Assembly (NCBI GenBank): GCA_036872755.1
Contig: JAVHNS010000004.1
Location: 3,100,001 to 3,164,000 of the forward strand
DNA: 64,000 nucleotides
Direction of reading: 5' to 3'
From: Orbilia blumenaviensis
Taxonomy: Eukaryota > Ascomycota > Orbiliomycetes > Orbiliales > Orbiliaceae
Shown: piece after piece, positions 45,700 through 57,900 of the stretch
How positions within the stretch are numbered: position 1 is the stretch's first letter
How the letters are laid out: the number at the start of each line of letters is the position of its first letter
Made by a program: the position numbers and the translations under genes
The notes under the pieces: model-generated
Told to the model about the DNA's origin: nothing
Seen by the model: only the letters and a program-made list of their open reading frames with translations
Database searches by the model: none

Positions 45700-47794
45700 G
45701 GTTTTTGGACTGCTTGCACTTGGACCTCGATACATATTATTGGACCCGACGTTTCTCCTCAAGGATCGCTCCTTATGTGCCATTAGTACTTAGTACCCCT
45801 TTCCTTTTATTGTCACTATCCGGCCTTGCTTTCCTAGCTATTTGCTGCAGTCTCACATTCGAGGCTTCTCTTGCGGTTTCCTTGTGATATCCCCTCCAGT
45901 TTTCTCCTTTGACGCTTCTTCCTTTCTCCTTTAGTATTATTATTACTATTACTACTACTCTACTACTCATCCTATTAAACTATTACTACTACTGTCACAA
46001 TATATTTCCAGTATGATCATACCCTCACTGCCCTTACCCTACCCTTCTCTCTTCTTTCTTCTCCCAATATTGTGTTTTTCATAATAGATCTTTTCTTCCC
46101 CTTGTCTCGTCGACAATACCATCTATACCTTTTCTACAATACTTTTCTTTGAATACTATATCCGTGGCTGCGTGGCTGTGAATATGACATGGATGTGGTT
46201 GGTTTAGTCGGAGGAAAGTGGCTGACGATACCTTCTTTGCCACACAGCACCAGCCCCGATAACTTGATCAAGATATATGTATAGATGCACGATGACATTT
46301 TTCGATGTGTGACACGATGTACCTGGCCTGATTTTTTCCCACCGATCGAATGGGAATTTGAATCGTCCCAACACCGCACTGCACACACTTTAAGATTATG
46401 CACGAATAGGAATTTTGAAGCAGGGACCATGGCAACATCCTTTTTTCATTCGAAGACACCCAAAAACTGGCGATTTGTTTGTCTTGGCAGACGTTGGAAT
46501 GACAGGTCTTGGTGGGGATCTGCCCACGCCCTGACTTAATCACTTTTTTGGGGACTAATGAGGTGAGGAATTGATTCCAATTGTGTGTTTTTTGGGTGGG
46601 GGCAGATATTATTACCGGAGACGGGGCCGAGTTCCGGTTTTTGACATTTCTTTTGCGAAGAAAATTATCATGACATGGCAACTTTGGGATGTCAAAAAAC
46701 GGAGATAGTGAATGCGAGAGACCAAAATTTTTCGCTGCAAATTGATGCAGCAAGTCAGTTGAGCAAGCAAGCAAGCAAGCTCCGGGTTTTTTTCTGCCAG
46801 CTAAGTACTTATCCAAGCCACATTTGCAAGCTGCATTTGCGGAGTTTAGTTTTCTTTTGATTTCTGTTGCAAGCGAGGTGAATGCGGTGGATGGCAATCA
46901 GTGCCGACGTGCGAGCTGAAGTGTCAGAAGATGTAGAGATGGTTTATGGTGCCGACGACCTCTTTCCTTGGGGGTCTGTCAAACAGGCCTGCATACATCG
47001 AGAGGGAGAGAGTTTTGAAAGAGGTTAAATGAACGAGATGTTCAGAGTGTGCATGCATGGTTCTGACTGGGGTTTTGCTTTTCTAGGCTGCATTTTTCGA
47101 GGTTCACCGAGTCCCATGAGACTACTTAGTATTTACTAGTGCCGACAATCAATCACTCGATCAATCAGCCTTGAAAGGTTCCTTCCACCGTGGCCATGGA
47201 TACCTTCCAGCAAATCATATACTACTCGGTAAATGTATAATACGATATGATCTAGGGAAATTTCCCGTTTGAGGGTTTCTGAATCAAATATATTGGATTT
47301 TCTATTCGCTGATGTTTATTTTGATACCTATTAGTTTTTTTTTTGAATTTCCAAAAATAAACGCAATCGGATCCATCCGTCTTCTCAGAATGTTCTAAGA
47401 GACCAAAGGCAGCGTTCCCGTTGGATGACGTATCGCGCGTTAAAAACCCAGAACCCCTGTTCTTGGGTCCCCTTGCCTGGCCTAGCTTGCCCTTTTTACC
47501 TCTCTCACCCTCATCTGTTCCATCTGAACCATGCAAATAGCCGTAACTGGGTGTGTTCTGCAAAGATCTGAAGCAGCCAATCAGCGGCAGCAACAGGCAG
47601 AAATGAACAATAAGTGCGCTAGCGAGGTGTGGGAGGGCCACCCCTAGTCGACCTTTTTGACGTCTTGTCGGCGTGGGCTTGAAACTTGGAAGCTGGTTTT
47701 CTTCCTCCTGCTTCCTAATAAAGGCTTGTTCGTCTTGTACGCTCTTGTTACTTTCTTTTCTATTACTATATAACTTCTATTCTGTTTTTTCTAT

Positions 47795-47820
47795 ATTTTA
47801 TTTTATTTTATTTTATTTAT
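47795..47820. repeat. ATTTT pentamer repeat
   Basis: About five tandem ATTTT units in the spacer upstream of the channel gene. Confidence 0.75.
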
Positions 47821-48341
47821 TTTACGTTTGGTGTTTTGCCTGTTAACTAGTGGGGAGTGCTTGCATTTCATCCAAAGCTAACCAACTTACTTAATTTCGC
47901 TGGGAGACCCCCGCGACTTCGCTCCGAACAAGAAACAGGCCTTTCAGTTCACACTCCTTAATATAAACAACATCCAACCTCAACCTCAACATTATCTCCC
48001 TCATCATCATCACCTTATAATCACCATCACCACTACTACCTTCTGTTAGCTTCGACAATACGTACAGGGAGGAGGATACATAGCTGGAACTCTTGCATTC
48101 TGCGGTTGTTCCTTTTTTTTTCTGTGGGCGACAATTGGTGGCGGCGGGCCTGCGCAGGGCAGGAATCTACTCAATTTAACGCCTGTTTGCGCTGGAATCT
48201 CGCCCACATTGTTCACCACGTTTCCGTAGACACCACCTTCCCTTAGAGCTTGCTTCCTTGCAACGCTCGCTCTCTTTTTCCCTCTCTCCCCCTCTCTCCC
48301 CTTCTCTCTTTCTCTCCTCCCTATTCTCTTCTTTTTCTTTT

Positions 48342-48413
48342 GTAAGTTCAATTGAACCTTCCAAACGTGGGGTTCGGGACCATGCACTAACGGGACTTAA
48401 TATGCTCCTGTAG
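48342..48413 (+). other. Probable 5' UTR intron of the channel gene
   Basis: Donor GTAAGT at 48342 after a long CT tract, branch GCACTAAC ending at about 48391, and acceptor CTGTAG at 48413, giving 72 nt. It ends 85 bp before the ATG at 48499; splicing removes the CATGCACTAA upstream ATG. Confidence 0.6.
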
Positions 48414-48498
48414 ATCTTTATCCCATCCTCTTAGCTATTTGTTATCACTCCCTTTTTTTTTGTGGTTTAGGGTTTCCTCGTTTCGCTCACGCGACACC

Positions 48499-51400
48499 AT
48501 GTCGACCTCCGCCACTATCACCGCCACAGGCTCATCAGCATCGATATCATCATCCTTGTCTAGCCCGACAAGAATAGTAGAGGAGATAATAAGCACAATT
48601 GGCAGTCAGACCACCAGACTGCCCAATGGAGCTCTCACAACAATAGCTAGAGTCACGACAATTATTTCGACAGTTACATCGTCTACATCGTTACCTACAA
48701 CGACAACAACCAGTACGAGCGACACAGGTCCGAATTTAGGGTTCAACCTTGAAAATGATCCCGGTGCAAAGCAGGCCGAGAAGTTTGTCGGCATCAGTGT
48801 GCAAGCTCTGCTTGCCACTATGTCCGGTGCCTTCGCCCTGTTCGTCATCCAAACCGCCATTTTCTTAGTAATCCGACGGCGGCTGGCTCGTATCTACGAA
48901 CCACGAACGTACATGGTCCCCGAGCGGAAAAAGACAGTAGCACCACCCAAGGGCTGGTTCTCGTGGTTACCCGCTATGCTTACGACTAGAGATCCCGAAT
49001 ACATTTCAAAATCAGGACTGGATGCCTTCTGCTTTTTGAGGTTTCTGAGAATGATGTTGAAGATTTGTATAATGCAGGGGGTGCTTATTATACCCATTAT
49101 GCTCCCGTTGAATGCTACTGGTGGGATGGATAAAGACCCTGATGTTCCGGTTCAGGGGTTGGATACGCTCAGTTGGGGGAATATATCGCGCCAGAAGGCG
49201 GAACGACGGACTGCGGCGTTGCTGATGGCGATTTATGCCATCGGCGTGGTGTTATATGTCACTTACGATGAAATGAGAGGTTTCGTGAGACTGCGGCAGG
49301 CGTATTTGACGTCGCCACAGCATCGACTGAGAGCTAGCGCTACGACGGTCTTGGTCACTAGCATTCCAAAGAAGTGGATGACCTACGATGAGATGATTAA
49401 TTTGTACGATATCCTCCCCGGCGGGTTGAAGAATGTGTGGTTGAATAGGGATTATTCTGAATTGGTGGAGAAGATTGAAATGCGGGATTGGCTGTCGAAG
49501 AGGTTGGAGGAGGCGGAGACGAATTTGATAAAACTTTGTTTGGAGAAGTATTTTAAGAAGGTGAAGAAGGAGAAGGGGAAGAAAGCAGCCAGGGCGGCAG
49601 TTGAAGATGGAGTTGAGATGGTGGAAGGTTTGACGAAGGGGACGCCGGACGGGTGGGGGTTCCAGGGACATAGGCATAGTCATGCGCCTAGCGATCCGTT
49701 CCAGACGCCTATGATACCACAGACGATTCCCGAGGATGAAGCGCTGGAGGAGCATGATTCGAAGAGGGCTATTGATGGGATGCAGAGGGAGGATTCTCCT
49801 GAAATTGCAGAGGCTATGCAGAAGGAAGGGGAAGATGACCACGGGTTGGATCCAAAGGATTTTGAATATCGAGAGGATCCACCAGAGGCTCTGTGGAGGC
49901 AGTATATACAGCCAAAGGACAGGGAGACTATGCGAGTCCCCGTGGCGAACTGGATGCCCTCGTTGCCGCTTATTGGCAGGAAAGTGGATGTCATCTACTA
50001 TTGTCGACAGCAGCTTGCGATTCTGAACGAGCAGATTCCGAAGGAACAGGCTACTCCCGAGAAATTTCCATTGATGAACAGCGCTTTCTTGCAGTTCCAG
50101 AGCCAGATTGCGGCGCATATGGCTTGTCAGGCGACGAACCATCATGTCCCATTGAGGATGGCGCCAAGGTATTTGGAGGTTGCGCCAACGGATGTGATCT
50201 GGGAGAATCTTCATATGAGATGGTGGGACAGATATCTGAGATACGGTGCCTCGAATGCTGCTGTCGCCGGGTTGATCTTAGCCTGGTCCGTGCCTATGGT
50301 CTTCGTTGCTTCGCTGTCGCAGATCTCCCACTTGGCAAATTTGGTCCCCTGGCTGGCTTTCCTGCAAGATGCCCCGAAGTGGCTGTTGTCAATTATTCAG
50401 GGTCTCCTTCCGCCTTTGCTGCTTTCCATCTTGACGGCTGTTCTACTACCGTTGTTGTTGCAGACGCTGGCAAGGTACTCGGGTCTGCCGACGAGGACGG
50501 CTGCGGATCGAACTGTTCAAAATTGGTATTTTGCCTTCCTCTTCATTACGGTCTTCTTCGTTGTCAGTGTTTCGTCCGCCCTTTTCGGAACGATCAAGGA
50601 TTTCATCCGCGACCCCGTCTCGATTCCGACGAAGCTAGCTGCCACGCTGCCCCGCGCTTCCAACTTTTTCTTTTCGTATCTTCTCGTCCAGGCGCTCGGT
50701 ATCAGCGGTGGTGCTCTTCTTCAGATTGCACCACTGTTCCTTTACTACGTCATCGGCCCGATCTTCAACCGAACCCCCCGCGCGAAATGGAGCCAGGCGA
50801 AGGATCTCAAATTTGTGACTTGGGGTACCTTTTTCCCGCTCTACACCAATTTTGGAGTCATATCCATAACCTACTCCGTCATAGCGCCACTCTCGCTCTT
50901 CTTCGCAGGCATGGTGTTTGGTCTCTTCTGGCTTGTCTACCGCTACAATCTACTCTACGTTATGGACTACCAAGTTGACAGCGGTGGTCTGTACTTTCCC
51001 AAGGCGATCAACCATCTCTATATGGGTCTTTACATCATGGAAATTTGCATGACGGGTCTTTTCCTCCTAGTCAGGGATGAAAACGATGAGATCTACTGTC
51101 TTCCGCATGCAATTATTATGCTTGTCATATTCATCTTGACGATCATCTTCCAGAAGGTTATGTACACGAACTTTGCGCCATTACTGGAGTACTTGCCCAT
51201 CACTCTTGAAGACGACGCCGATGCCTCTGATAAGGAGTTCGCGAGGAGGTATGAAGAGCGCAGAAGGCTGTTGCAGGAGGATCCTGAGGGTGCGAATCAA
51301 GCTGCTATTGAGAAGATTGATGAGGCGCATGCCCAGGGAGACGATGATCTTGAGCCTTCTACGCATGCAGCCGCGAAATTGGGAAACGAAAAAGAGAAAG

Positions 51401-52278
51401 AAGTATTAGAGGGTGTGGAAGGCAACTCTAAGCCTCTTAAGGAGGAAACAGTGGAAGAAAGAGCTAAGAGGATCAAGAAGGAGAAGAAGAGAGAAGAAAA
51501 ACGGGAGAGGAGGATCGCAGAGGGCAAACCCGAGGAGGATGAAGATAGCGAATCTAGCGATTCAAGTGATGATGAAGCTGATACTGATGATGAAGCGAAC
51601 CTCAAGCGTCCTGGCACATCGCACTCTAAGGCCTCGACTAAGGCGTCGAAGAAGGCGAAGTTGGGTGCTATTACGAATGCGCTGGGGATTAACAAAATCG
51701 CAGCCATTGGTGGGATCTCTGCTAAGGCACTCAAGAAGATCCCGGGTGTTCAGCTTGAGCTCGTGCATCGTCTCAATGAACTGCGAGAGGCCGAAGACAA
51801 GGAAGATCCACGCGAGTCTGAGGCAGCGAAGAAGAAGCGACGTCTAGAAATCGCCCGTTTGGTGCGACAAATCCGCCAGGATGATTACTCGGACTACACG
51901 GACGTGAACGACCTCCGCAAGCACATCCTAGAAGCGGCAATGCCACCTCCAAAGCCGCATTATGATGACGAAGAACAGCAGCATGCGGAATCCAAGACTC
52001 GTAGACTGTTCGCACACATCGATGACGACCTCGGTGATCTAACTTACGATCAACGAGAAGCACTGATGGAGCAGGCGTACAAGCACCCTTGCCTTATCGC
52101 CCGACAGCCTGCTGTGTGGATCCCCACTGACATCCTGGGAATCAGTACCGACGAGGTGAAGAATACGCCACCAGAGGTGTGGATTAGCAACAAGAATGCG
52201 TTCTTGAAGTATAAGACCAAGGTTGTGTTTGAAGGCAACCCGCCGGACTTTGGGCATAGGGATTTGATCGATTTGTAG
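48499..52278 (+). CDS. CSC1/OSCA/TMEM63-family cation channel
   Basis: Predicted osmo- or mechanosensitive cation channel of the DUF221 family (yeast Csc1, Phm7, Rsn1). 1259 aa, single exon, start at the first ATG (48499). Residues 1-75 are Ser/Thr-rich. Three N-terminal spans follow (about 100-130, 187-205, 245-270), including LATMSGAFALFVIQTAIFLV and a YEPRTYMVPE segment typical of fungal members. The large cytosolic domain (about 285-570) includes TTVLVTSIPKKWM and VIYYCRQQLAILN. The membrane core lies at about 575-885, with RYGASNAAVAGLILAWSVPM, FVVSVSSALFGTI and SGGLYFPKAINHLYMGLY. The tail has a Lys/Glu- and Asp/Ser-rich linker (about 960-1040) and a conserved C-terminal domain ending in QPAVWIPTDILGISTDEV (about 1200). 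Tail and length suit the Phm7/Rsn1 subgroup; the exact orthologue is unclear. Confidence 0.93.
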   Translation: MSTSATITATGSSASISSSLSSPTRIVEEIISTIGSQTTRLPNGALTTIARVTTIISTVTSSTSLPTTTTTSTSDTGPNLGFNLENDPGAKQAEKFVGISVQALLATMSGAFALFVIQTAIFLVIRRRLARIYEPRTYMVPERKKTVAPPKGWFSWLPAMLTTRDPEYISKSGLDAFCFLRFLRMMLKICIMQGVLIIPIMLPLNATGGMDKDPDVPVQGLDTLSWGNISRQKAERRTAALLMAIYAIGVVLYVTYDEMRGFVRLRQAYLTSPQHRLRASATTVLVTSIPKKWMTYDEMINLYDILPGGLKNVWLNRDYSELVEKIEMRDWLSKRLEEAETNLIKLCLEKYFKKVKKEKGKKAARAAVEDGVEMVEGLTKGTPDGWGFQGHRHSHAPSDPFQTPMIPQTIPEDEALEEHDSKRAIDGMQREDSPEIAEAMQKEGEDDHGLDPKDFEYREDPPEALWRQYIQPKDRETMRVPVANWMPSLPLIGRKVDVIYYCRQQLAILNEQIPKEQATPEKFPLMNSAFLQFQSQIAAHMACQATNHHVPLRMAPRYLEVAPTDVIWENLHMRWWDRYLRYGASNAAVAGLILAWSVPMVFVASLSQISHLANLVPWLAFLQDAPKWLLSIIQGLLPPLLLSILTAVLLPLLLQTLARYSGLPTRTAADRTVQNWYFAFLFITVFFVVSVSSALFGTIKDFIRDPVSIPTKLAATLPRASNFFFSYLLVQALGISGGALLQIAPLFLYYVIGPIFNRTPRAKWSQAKDLKFVTWGTFFPLYTNFGVISITYSVIAPLSLFFAGMVFGLFWLVYRYNLLYVMDYQVDSGGLYFPKAINHLYMGLYIMEICMTGLFLLVRDENDEIYCLPHAIIMLVIFILTIIFQKVMYTNFAPLLEYLPITLEDDADASDKEFARRYEERRRLLQEDPEGANQAAIEKIDEAHAQGDDDLEPSTHAAAKLGNEKEKEVLEGVEGNSKPLKEETVEERAKRIKKEKKREEKRERRIAEGKPEEDEDSESSDSSDDEADTDDEANLKRPGTSHSKASTKASKKAKLGAITNALGINKIAAIGGISAKALKKIPGVQLELVHRLNELREAEDKEDPRESEAAKKKRRLEIARLVRQIRQDDYSDYTDVNDLRKHILEAAMPPPKPHYDDEEQQHAESKTRRLFAHIDDDLGDLTYDQREALMEQAYKHPCLIARQPAVWIPTDILGISTDEVKNTPPEVWISNKNAFLKYKTKVVFEGNPPDFGHRDLIDL

Positions 52279-54105
52279 AAAACCGTTCAAGCCTTTCCCA
52301 TCCTTTCCTTCTCTTCGCACGTTTCAATTTTAGCTCTGTTTTTTTAATTGCATTGCGAGTGTATTCTTTTTTGCGTTATACCCACCCCTTTTTAATCAGA
52401 CGAGTCTTTGTACTAAAAAGAGAGCAGACCGTCTGTCTTGTTTGAATATTTCTTATTCTAAAAGAAACGAACACCTCCCGTTCAAGGGAGCAAAGATTGA
52501 AGTTACTTTTTTTAAACCACTTCTCTACATCTACATTTACATTTACATTCGCAAGATGATTAGCATTTTTAGCGAGCATTTAAAACCCATTCTTTTGCAA
52601 TTATTGCATACTTTACTACTTATTTATTTTTCAATATGATATCTTTTTTTAATCTGAACATTTTGTCTACTTGATTTTATATGCGGGGTTCGTTGTATTT
52701 ACGGAGTGCATGGAGGTTGGTACATATATGCATATATAGTTGGGGGTTATACCTATAGCCGGTGTAGATATGATAGCTTGGCGGGATCAATGGAAGCTGG
52801 TCTTCGTATCTTTTGAAGTGGGTTTGAACACTAGGTTTTATATTGGGTAGATAGAATCTTAGCCACCCAGGTCTATAGATGAACAAACGGGTTGAGGTAC
52901 GATACATTGTGACATAAAGTAAATATAAATATTATCATCGTACTCGTAAGAGGGCGCTGTGTTGGATGACCAATCGCTGGGAGGACGACTCGTCGTCATC
53001 GTTGTTGTGGGAGCGTTTGGTTAATAGCTTCTTGGTTTTTAAACTAATTTCAGAAATATATTGAAGGGTTTTATTTTATTTTATGATAACATATAGCGGT
53101 TTTAGGGTGTGTTAAGATAGTCATATATCGGTGAGTTGGGCGGGATTGTGGGATTTTGGCATGTATCACAGTATACTACTAATCCAAATCATATCGATCG
53201 GGACCTTAGGCCAGCAATGCGGCTCTAATGCTAATCAATTATTTCAGAGTCGTGTTTACCGAGGTATATTCGTATCTTATCAGTACTAGATTAATCACAG
53301 TGAATCTCGAAATTTCATGCATGATAGTTAGCTGAAAGCAAGAGGGTTCGGTTTAGGTATGCGTATCCGTATCCGGGTATCAATCGACACTCGCAACGTT
53401 ACGGCCTCAGAAAGGGCGTAGCTGGATCAGTACCGAGGTTCTATAGATCTATAGATCGATTGCATGAGATAGTCATGTACCCAAGCTTGCGTATCATGCA
53501 AAGTTGGGGGTGGGACAGATGTTAGGTCGGCTCTAGATATGACAGGCTGGCAGCATGGTATCATAGTACCTTGTTTACGGTTCTAGAACTGGTTTCTATC
53601 GTAATAAGGCCAACTTGATTTTAATAATTGAATACAGCAAGCTTCGACGGCCCTTCTAATGTGTTTAAAGTCTCTACTTCGACAGATCTGTGGGCTAGGG
53701 ACTTGAACAGTTGACTCTAGTACCGGTCTTTAAGTAGGAGCAAATACTTGAAAAATTATGAATAACTTTGCTATTCATGTAGATTTACATTTGTAAGTGC
53801 CACAGGAGAAAGAGATTGCTTTGCAAATTTGTAGGCCGTATATTAAACGAAAGTCAACTTTACATCATACTTCAACATGATAAAGGCATACGAAAGAGAT
53901 TCCAGGTGCTCCTGGGGTACAAGGGTCCTCAAAAACGAGCCAGATTCCCTATAATGGTTGAGCTATGATTGTACATGTATGAGTTAGAGATAAGAAAATG
54001 TTTCGGAAACAATATACATGCGATTCTGTTGAACAGAGCAATTTGATAGAATACATACAGAAACATACGGTCTCGTATTGGTCTCACAAACTGGTATAGA
54101 GAGAG

Positions 54106-54128
54106 CCCCACCATGGTAGATGGTGGGG
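54106..54128. repeat. Perfect 9-bp hairpin
   Basis: CCCCACCAT (54106-54114), loop GGTAG, ATGGTGGGG (54120-54128). It sits 14 bp left of a second inverted repeat. Confidence 0.75.
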
Positions 54129-54141
54129 GTCCTGTATATAC

Positions 54142-54195
54142 GGTACCTATATGGCATAAATTTATGGATCTTATTAAGTGAGTATTATAGGTACC
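54142..54195. repeat. 10-bp perfect inverted repeat with 34-bp spacer
   Basis: GGTACCTATA at 54142-54151 and its complement TATAGGTACC at 54186-54195. No coding sequence spans it. Confidence 0.7.
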
Positions 54196-54920
54196 AGCAT
54201 GGCTGATTAATCCCAGAGAGCTGGTCATAGACAGGATGCCTGCCCACGTGGACTGGTTCTGAATGTAAAATTGCATGTTGACCAATGGCCTGCTGCCTGA
54301 TCTTCACGGATTGATACAAATTCCTCTCGTATCCCTCATATGAATCGGAACCATATCTCTCACATCATATTTTTCGTAGACCGTCGAGGCAGGGATTTAC
54401 TTTGCATGAATATTTAGCAACCTCTCAGTGACTATAAATCTGGTTTGCAGGACGGAGTCTTTTCACCATTGGAGATCTGGTTTCCGATATTGATATGGGA
54501 TCTTCCCGTCGCAGATAGAAACTGGGTTTGAGGTTCAGAGATCCCGGATTGAGTTTGCCACCTGCGCTCTGGCCTCGTCGACGCTTTCCATAATTAGCAT
54601 TTATAGCGTCTATATACAGAACTTGAATGAAGTTTATTAAAACATCGAGACTACATCAGAATTAGGATTAGGCCTCAATAGCGAAGTCGGCAAAGCTTTC
54701 CAAAGTCCAAGTTACACAACGACGTTACTTGTACGTACATTACGTACTGTGAGGCTATTTTTCGAATTCCCCAGCTGGCTGAATGGCTGTGCGCAAGGCG
54801 TCGCGCATCATGATTGAAAAGTTTAGTATTAATACACCTGTGACATGCACACTATCACCCCCTGCATGTCAAAGTTAGCTTTTGGGGTCCGCTACCCGAA
54901 ATTGGAGTTAGCCCCATATC

Positions 54921-54946
54921 CGGTGGATCCATCTAGGGATCCACCG
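54921..54946. repeat. Perfect 10-bp hairpin
   Basis: CGGTGGATCC, loop ATCTAG, GGATCCACCG. It lies inside an unsupported open frame, in otherwise AT-rich DNA. Confidence 0.8.
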
Positions 54947-57900
54947 ACGTCTACGTGGGCTAGAATATCGACAATACTAAATGTGAGAATTTTATATTCA
55001 TCGTTCTCTGCGAGTCCTTTCCGCGTGGAATGGGATCGGATAGTCCAAGATCCGAATGGCAGCAGGGAAGCGTTCTGCAGCGGAAGGTTCGTGCATGTGG
55101 AATTGACCACTCTTGTGATGAGCGGGTTTGCTGCCTGAATTCAATACGTTGATCTCTTCCCGTCTTCTGTCGATATGATTTATTAAGATGCCCTGTTGTA
55201 CATGTCAAGCTTAAACTTCAATGTCCATGCGGAATCATGTCATGAGTAAGTGCAGGTTCGAAGGCCAAAACGGGTTGGGTGGATATCCACAATCCCGATC
55301 CGTGAAAAGATCAGCTTATCTCTCGTCTCGTCTCGTCGAAGAAGTAGCTCGCCGGACAAGGAAATTTTTCTTGCCTATCGATCTGGGCACTAGCATACTC
55401 CCATGTTTTAGAAGCTAGCGCTCGAATAGTGTCCATTCGTTTAGTACGTCTGTAATATGTACGTACGCATGAACTGCATCATGCAGGCTTATAGGCTTGA
55501 AAGAAACGAGAACCGTAGTTATTTTTTTTATTTCTTTTTTAAACTGGGTCCTTCAAAGTCAGTGGCGTTTTGGTACTCTTGGGAGGCGAAAGACAGCTTG
55601 AGAATTTTTACACAAGACGGCGGTTCCCGCGGGGCTTGCTCTGCGTAAACAGATGGCGGGTAGACTTTGATGTGCATGAATGAATTTGGGCTCATATGCT
55701 GTTGACTGAAGGAGCTTTACCGTACAACGACCTAGCGGTGTTACATAAGTGGGGTGGGAGATTGTGTGGAGAAGAGCTGGATCTAAAGGCATCCCAGCTA
55801 CTTAGCTAACCAGAAGCTTTTGTGGACCCACTTTTTTTTTTGGTGCTGTTTCCAAAAGAGGAGGCGGGATTAGTCCTATATATAACGAACTATTTCCTGA
55901 CAGATCTTCATATTTCGCAAGTGAGGGGCAAAAGGCGGGTCCATTTTGACATTTTCCCTTAATTTAGGAAATAATTATAGCGAAATCTTGATATATCTAA
56001 GCGTCTACCTAGACGAGAGTTTGGTTCCGGCCGTACCTTGTTTGTTGAAACAAAATGCTAATTAGCTAAGAAACATGCTCGGCTACTGAACTAACTTTTG
56101 AGCAGAACCTGGTACGTTTACCGCATTCACCTTGAATACGATTGGCAGGGTCTCAGATATTCTCCTATCGCATTGGGAAGAGTGAACTTGATTCATATCG
56201 CGGAGCAAAAAAATAAAAATCATATCATTCTATGTAATATATATCCGGATACCCGCAAGTCAATACAATGCAGGGCTCCACGTCAGTTTTAGGATCAATT
56301 TCTTTTGACAGACCCTGCAATTTCTTTTTGACAGACCCCGTGGGCTGAGACCGAGAGCTCACATGTCTCTCTCGCTCGCTTCCATCCGCGGGCGTGGGAT
56401 GTGTTTTTAAACTATTTCGCTAGTTGGTGGTTGTGGTGAGACAAGTTTTTTTTCTGAACGCTTGCAAGTTGTCAACGTTCTGCATTGTAGATATCAGGTG
56501 ATGAAGATAGTTTATACTACAGCTATCTTTTTGTTCACTCTTGCCTCCCCCCTGCATGCTTCAGATAGAATGGAGTACAGAATGGCTGGACCGGGGTAAA
56601 ACTTGTTTTCTGGGAACTTGATTTTTGAGTTTTTTTGGTTTCCCTGGGTATGTGCGGCTCTAGGGTGGGCAAGCAAAAAAACCATTGTTTTCTACCCTGT
56701 TGCACTGCGGGCAGGATCATCCTGCAAAATCTCCGCTGCAAGGGGAGGGGTAAGGGGCCCTGCCACACGAGGCGCGGGTGTTCCTGGGGGTGCTCTAGAG
56801 CTCTAAAGATCAATTGCGGAGATAGTAGATGTGACTTTTAGGTCTCTGAACGACTTCTTCACTGTAAGACATCTTCATACAAGACATTAGTAGAGGCTTG
56901 TCAGGGTCACTAATGCGTATAAAGTAAGAAAGAAAAAAAACATCCGATGAAAGTGCGCTGTCCGGATCGATCCGGACATTGGAAAATATGCAATTGCAAT
57001 GATTTTTTCCAATTTTGATCATCTGCACGAGTGGGTTTTGCTCCCTGTGCACGGGGACTGACGAAAACTGTTCCCGTGTCGAGAGCCAATTGTAAATCCT
57101 CCGTGCTGGGACGGCGACATGTATCAACACTATTAACATTCCATGTAAGTAATCGGGAAGGAAAAAAGGGGGGGAAGAATCATATAGTTCGTCTTGGTTC
57201 TGAGCCGAGAATTTTACACCTGCATGATCTCTTTTTACTTGGTACTCTCGTCTTAAGAATTTTATACCGAAATTGGGATGTCGGGAGTATTTCTCTGCGG
57301 GTTTGAAACATATCTGGGGATGGTATCGATAGGGCACGTTGCATTATCACTGTCAGCAACTCAAAAAACAGGAAACCAAAGGAGAAAAAAGAGGTCATGG
57401 CTTCTTGGCTAAGTTTCCGTCTTGAACGGAACTCCAAGAGCACAATTTATTTCCTTCGCAACGACAGGTTCGGCGCCATGGCCGTTAAACTAAAAGATCT
57501 GGCGGGATTTAAGCTTATTGAGGATATTTCCAAAGGCAGCCGCATTGCATACGTGGTAAAATATCAGAATAAACTGTGTTTTTTCTCTTTGGCGTAATAG
57601 TTTTCTTTTTCGGAACCCACTGAGCTCCGGGGCTCTGAACGCCATCGCGCGAGCAAATCTCTGGGCTCACATCAGGCCCTCTCTTATTCTCAGTCTTGCA
57701 AAGGTGTACCCGCACACAAGACCTCGGGATGGCTTTCTGCCAGCCAGCCGTTTATTTTATATTGATATATATTTTGCTATTCGAGATATACTAATTCTGA
57801 ACGTATTAGAGTTAAGTTAGGCCATACGTCGATCAGACGTCTAATGCATCGTAGTGTGTGCCATCCAGTTACGCAGCCAGCTGCGAGTAAGGACGGTAGT

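Larger units (their letters stand above)
45394..48498. other. Spacer with channel-gene promoter and leader
   Basis: 3.1 kb. The left part is a T-rich 3' flank with a 20-nt T run. Two long minus-strand frames (46268-46897 and 47252-47641) begin at TTG and GTG, not ATG, and resemble nothing known. An ATTTT repeat lies at 47795-47820. The right 550 bp, with CT tracts and a consensus intron, looks like the leader of the channel gene. Confidence 0.5.

Noticed and set aside
46268..46897. Minus-strand open frame of about 209 codons
   Set aside because: It begins at TTG rather than ATG, has no recognisable domain and lies in the spacer upstream of the channel gene; probably a chance frame.
47252..47641. 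Minus-strand frame with a hydrophobic N terminus resembling a signal peptide
   Set aside because: The start is GTG with no internal ATG, and no promoter or similarity is seen.
54845..55138. 97-aa ATG frame
   Set aside because: It contains a perfect hairpin and is overlapped by two antisense frames; no similarity.
56810..57337. Minus-strand frame of 175 codons
   Set aside because: GTG start and no similarity, in AT-rich DNA where long chance frames on one strand occur.
57397..57597. 66-aa ATG frame with an A-rich leader
   Set aside because: Too short, unrecognised and without splice or promoter support.
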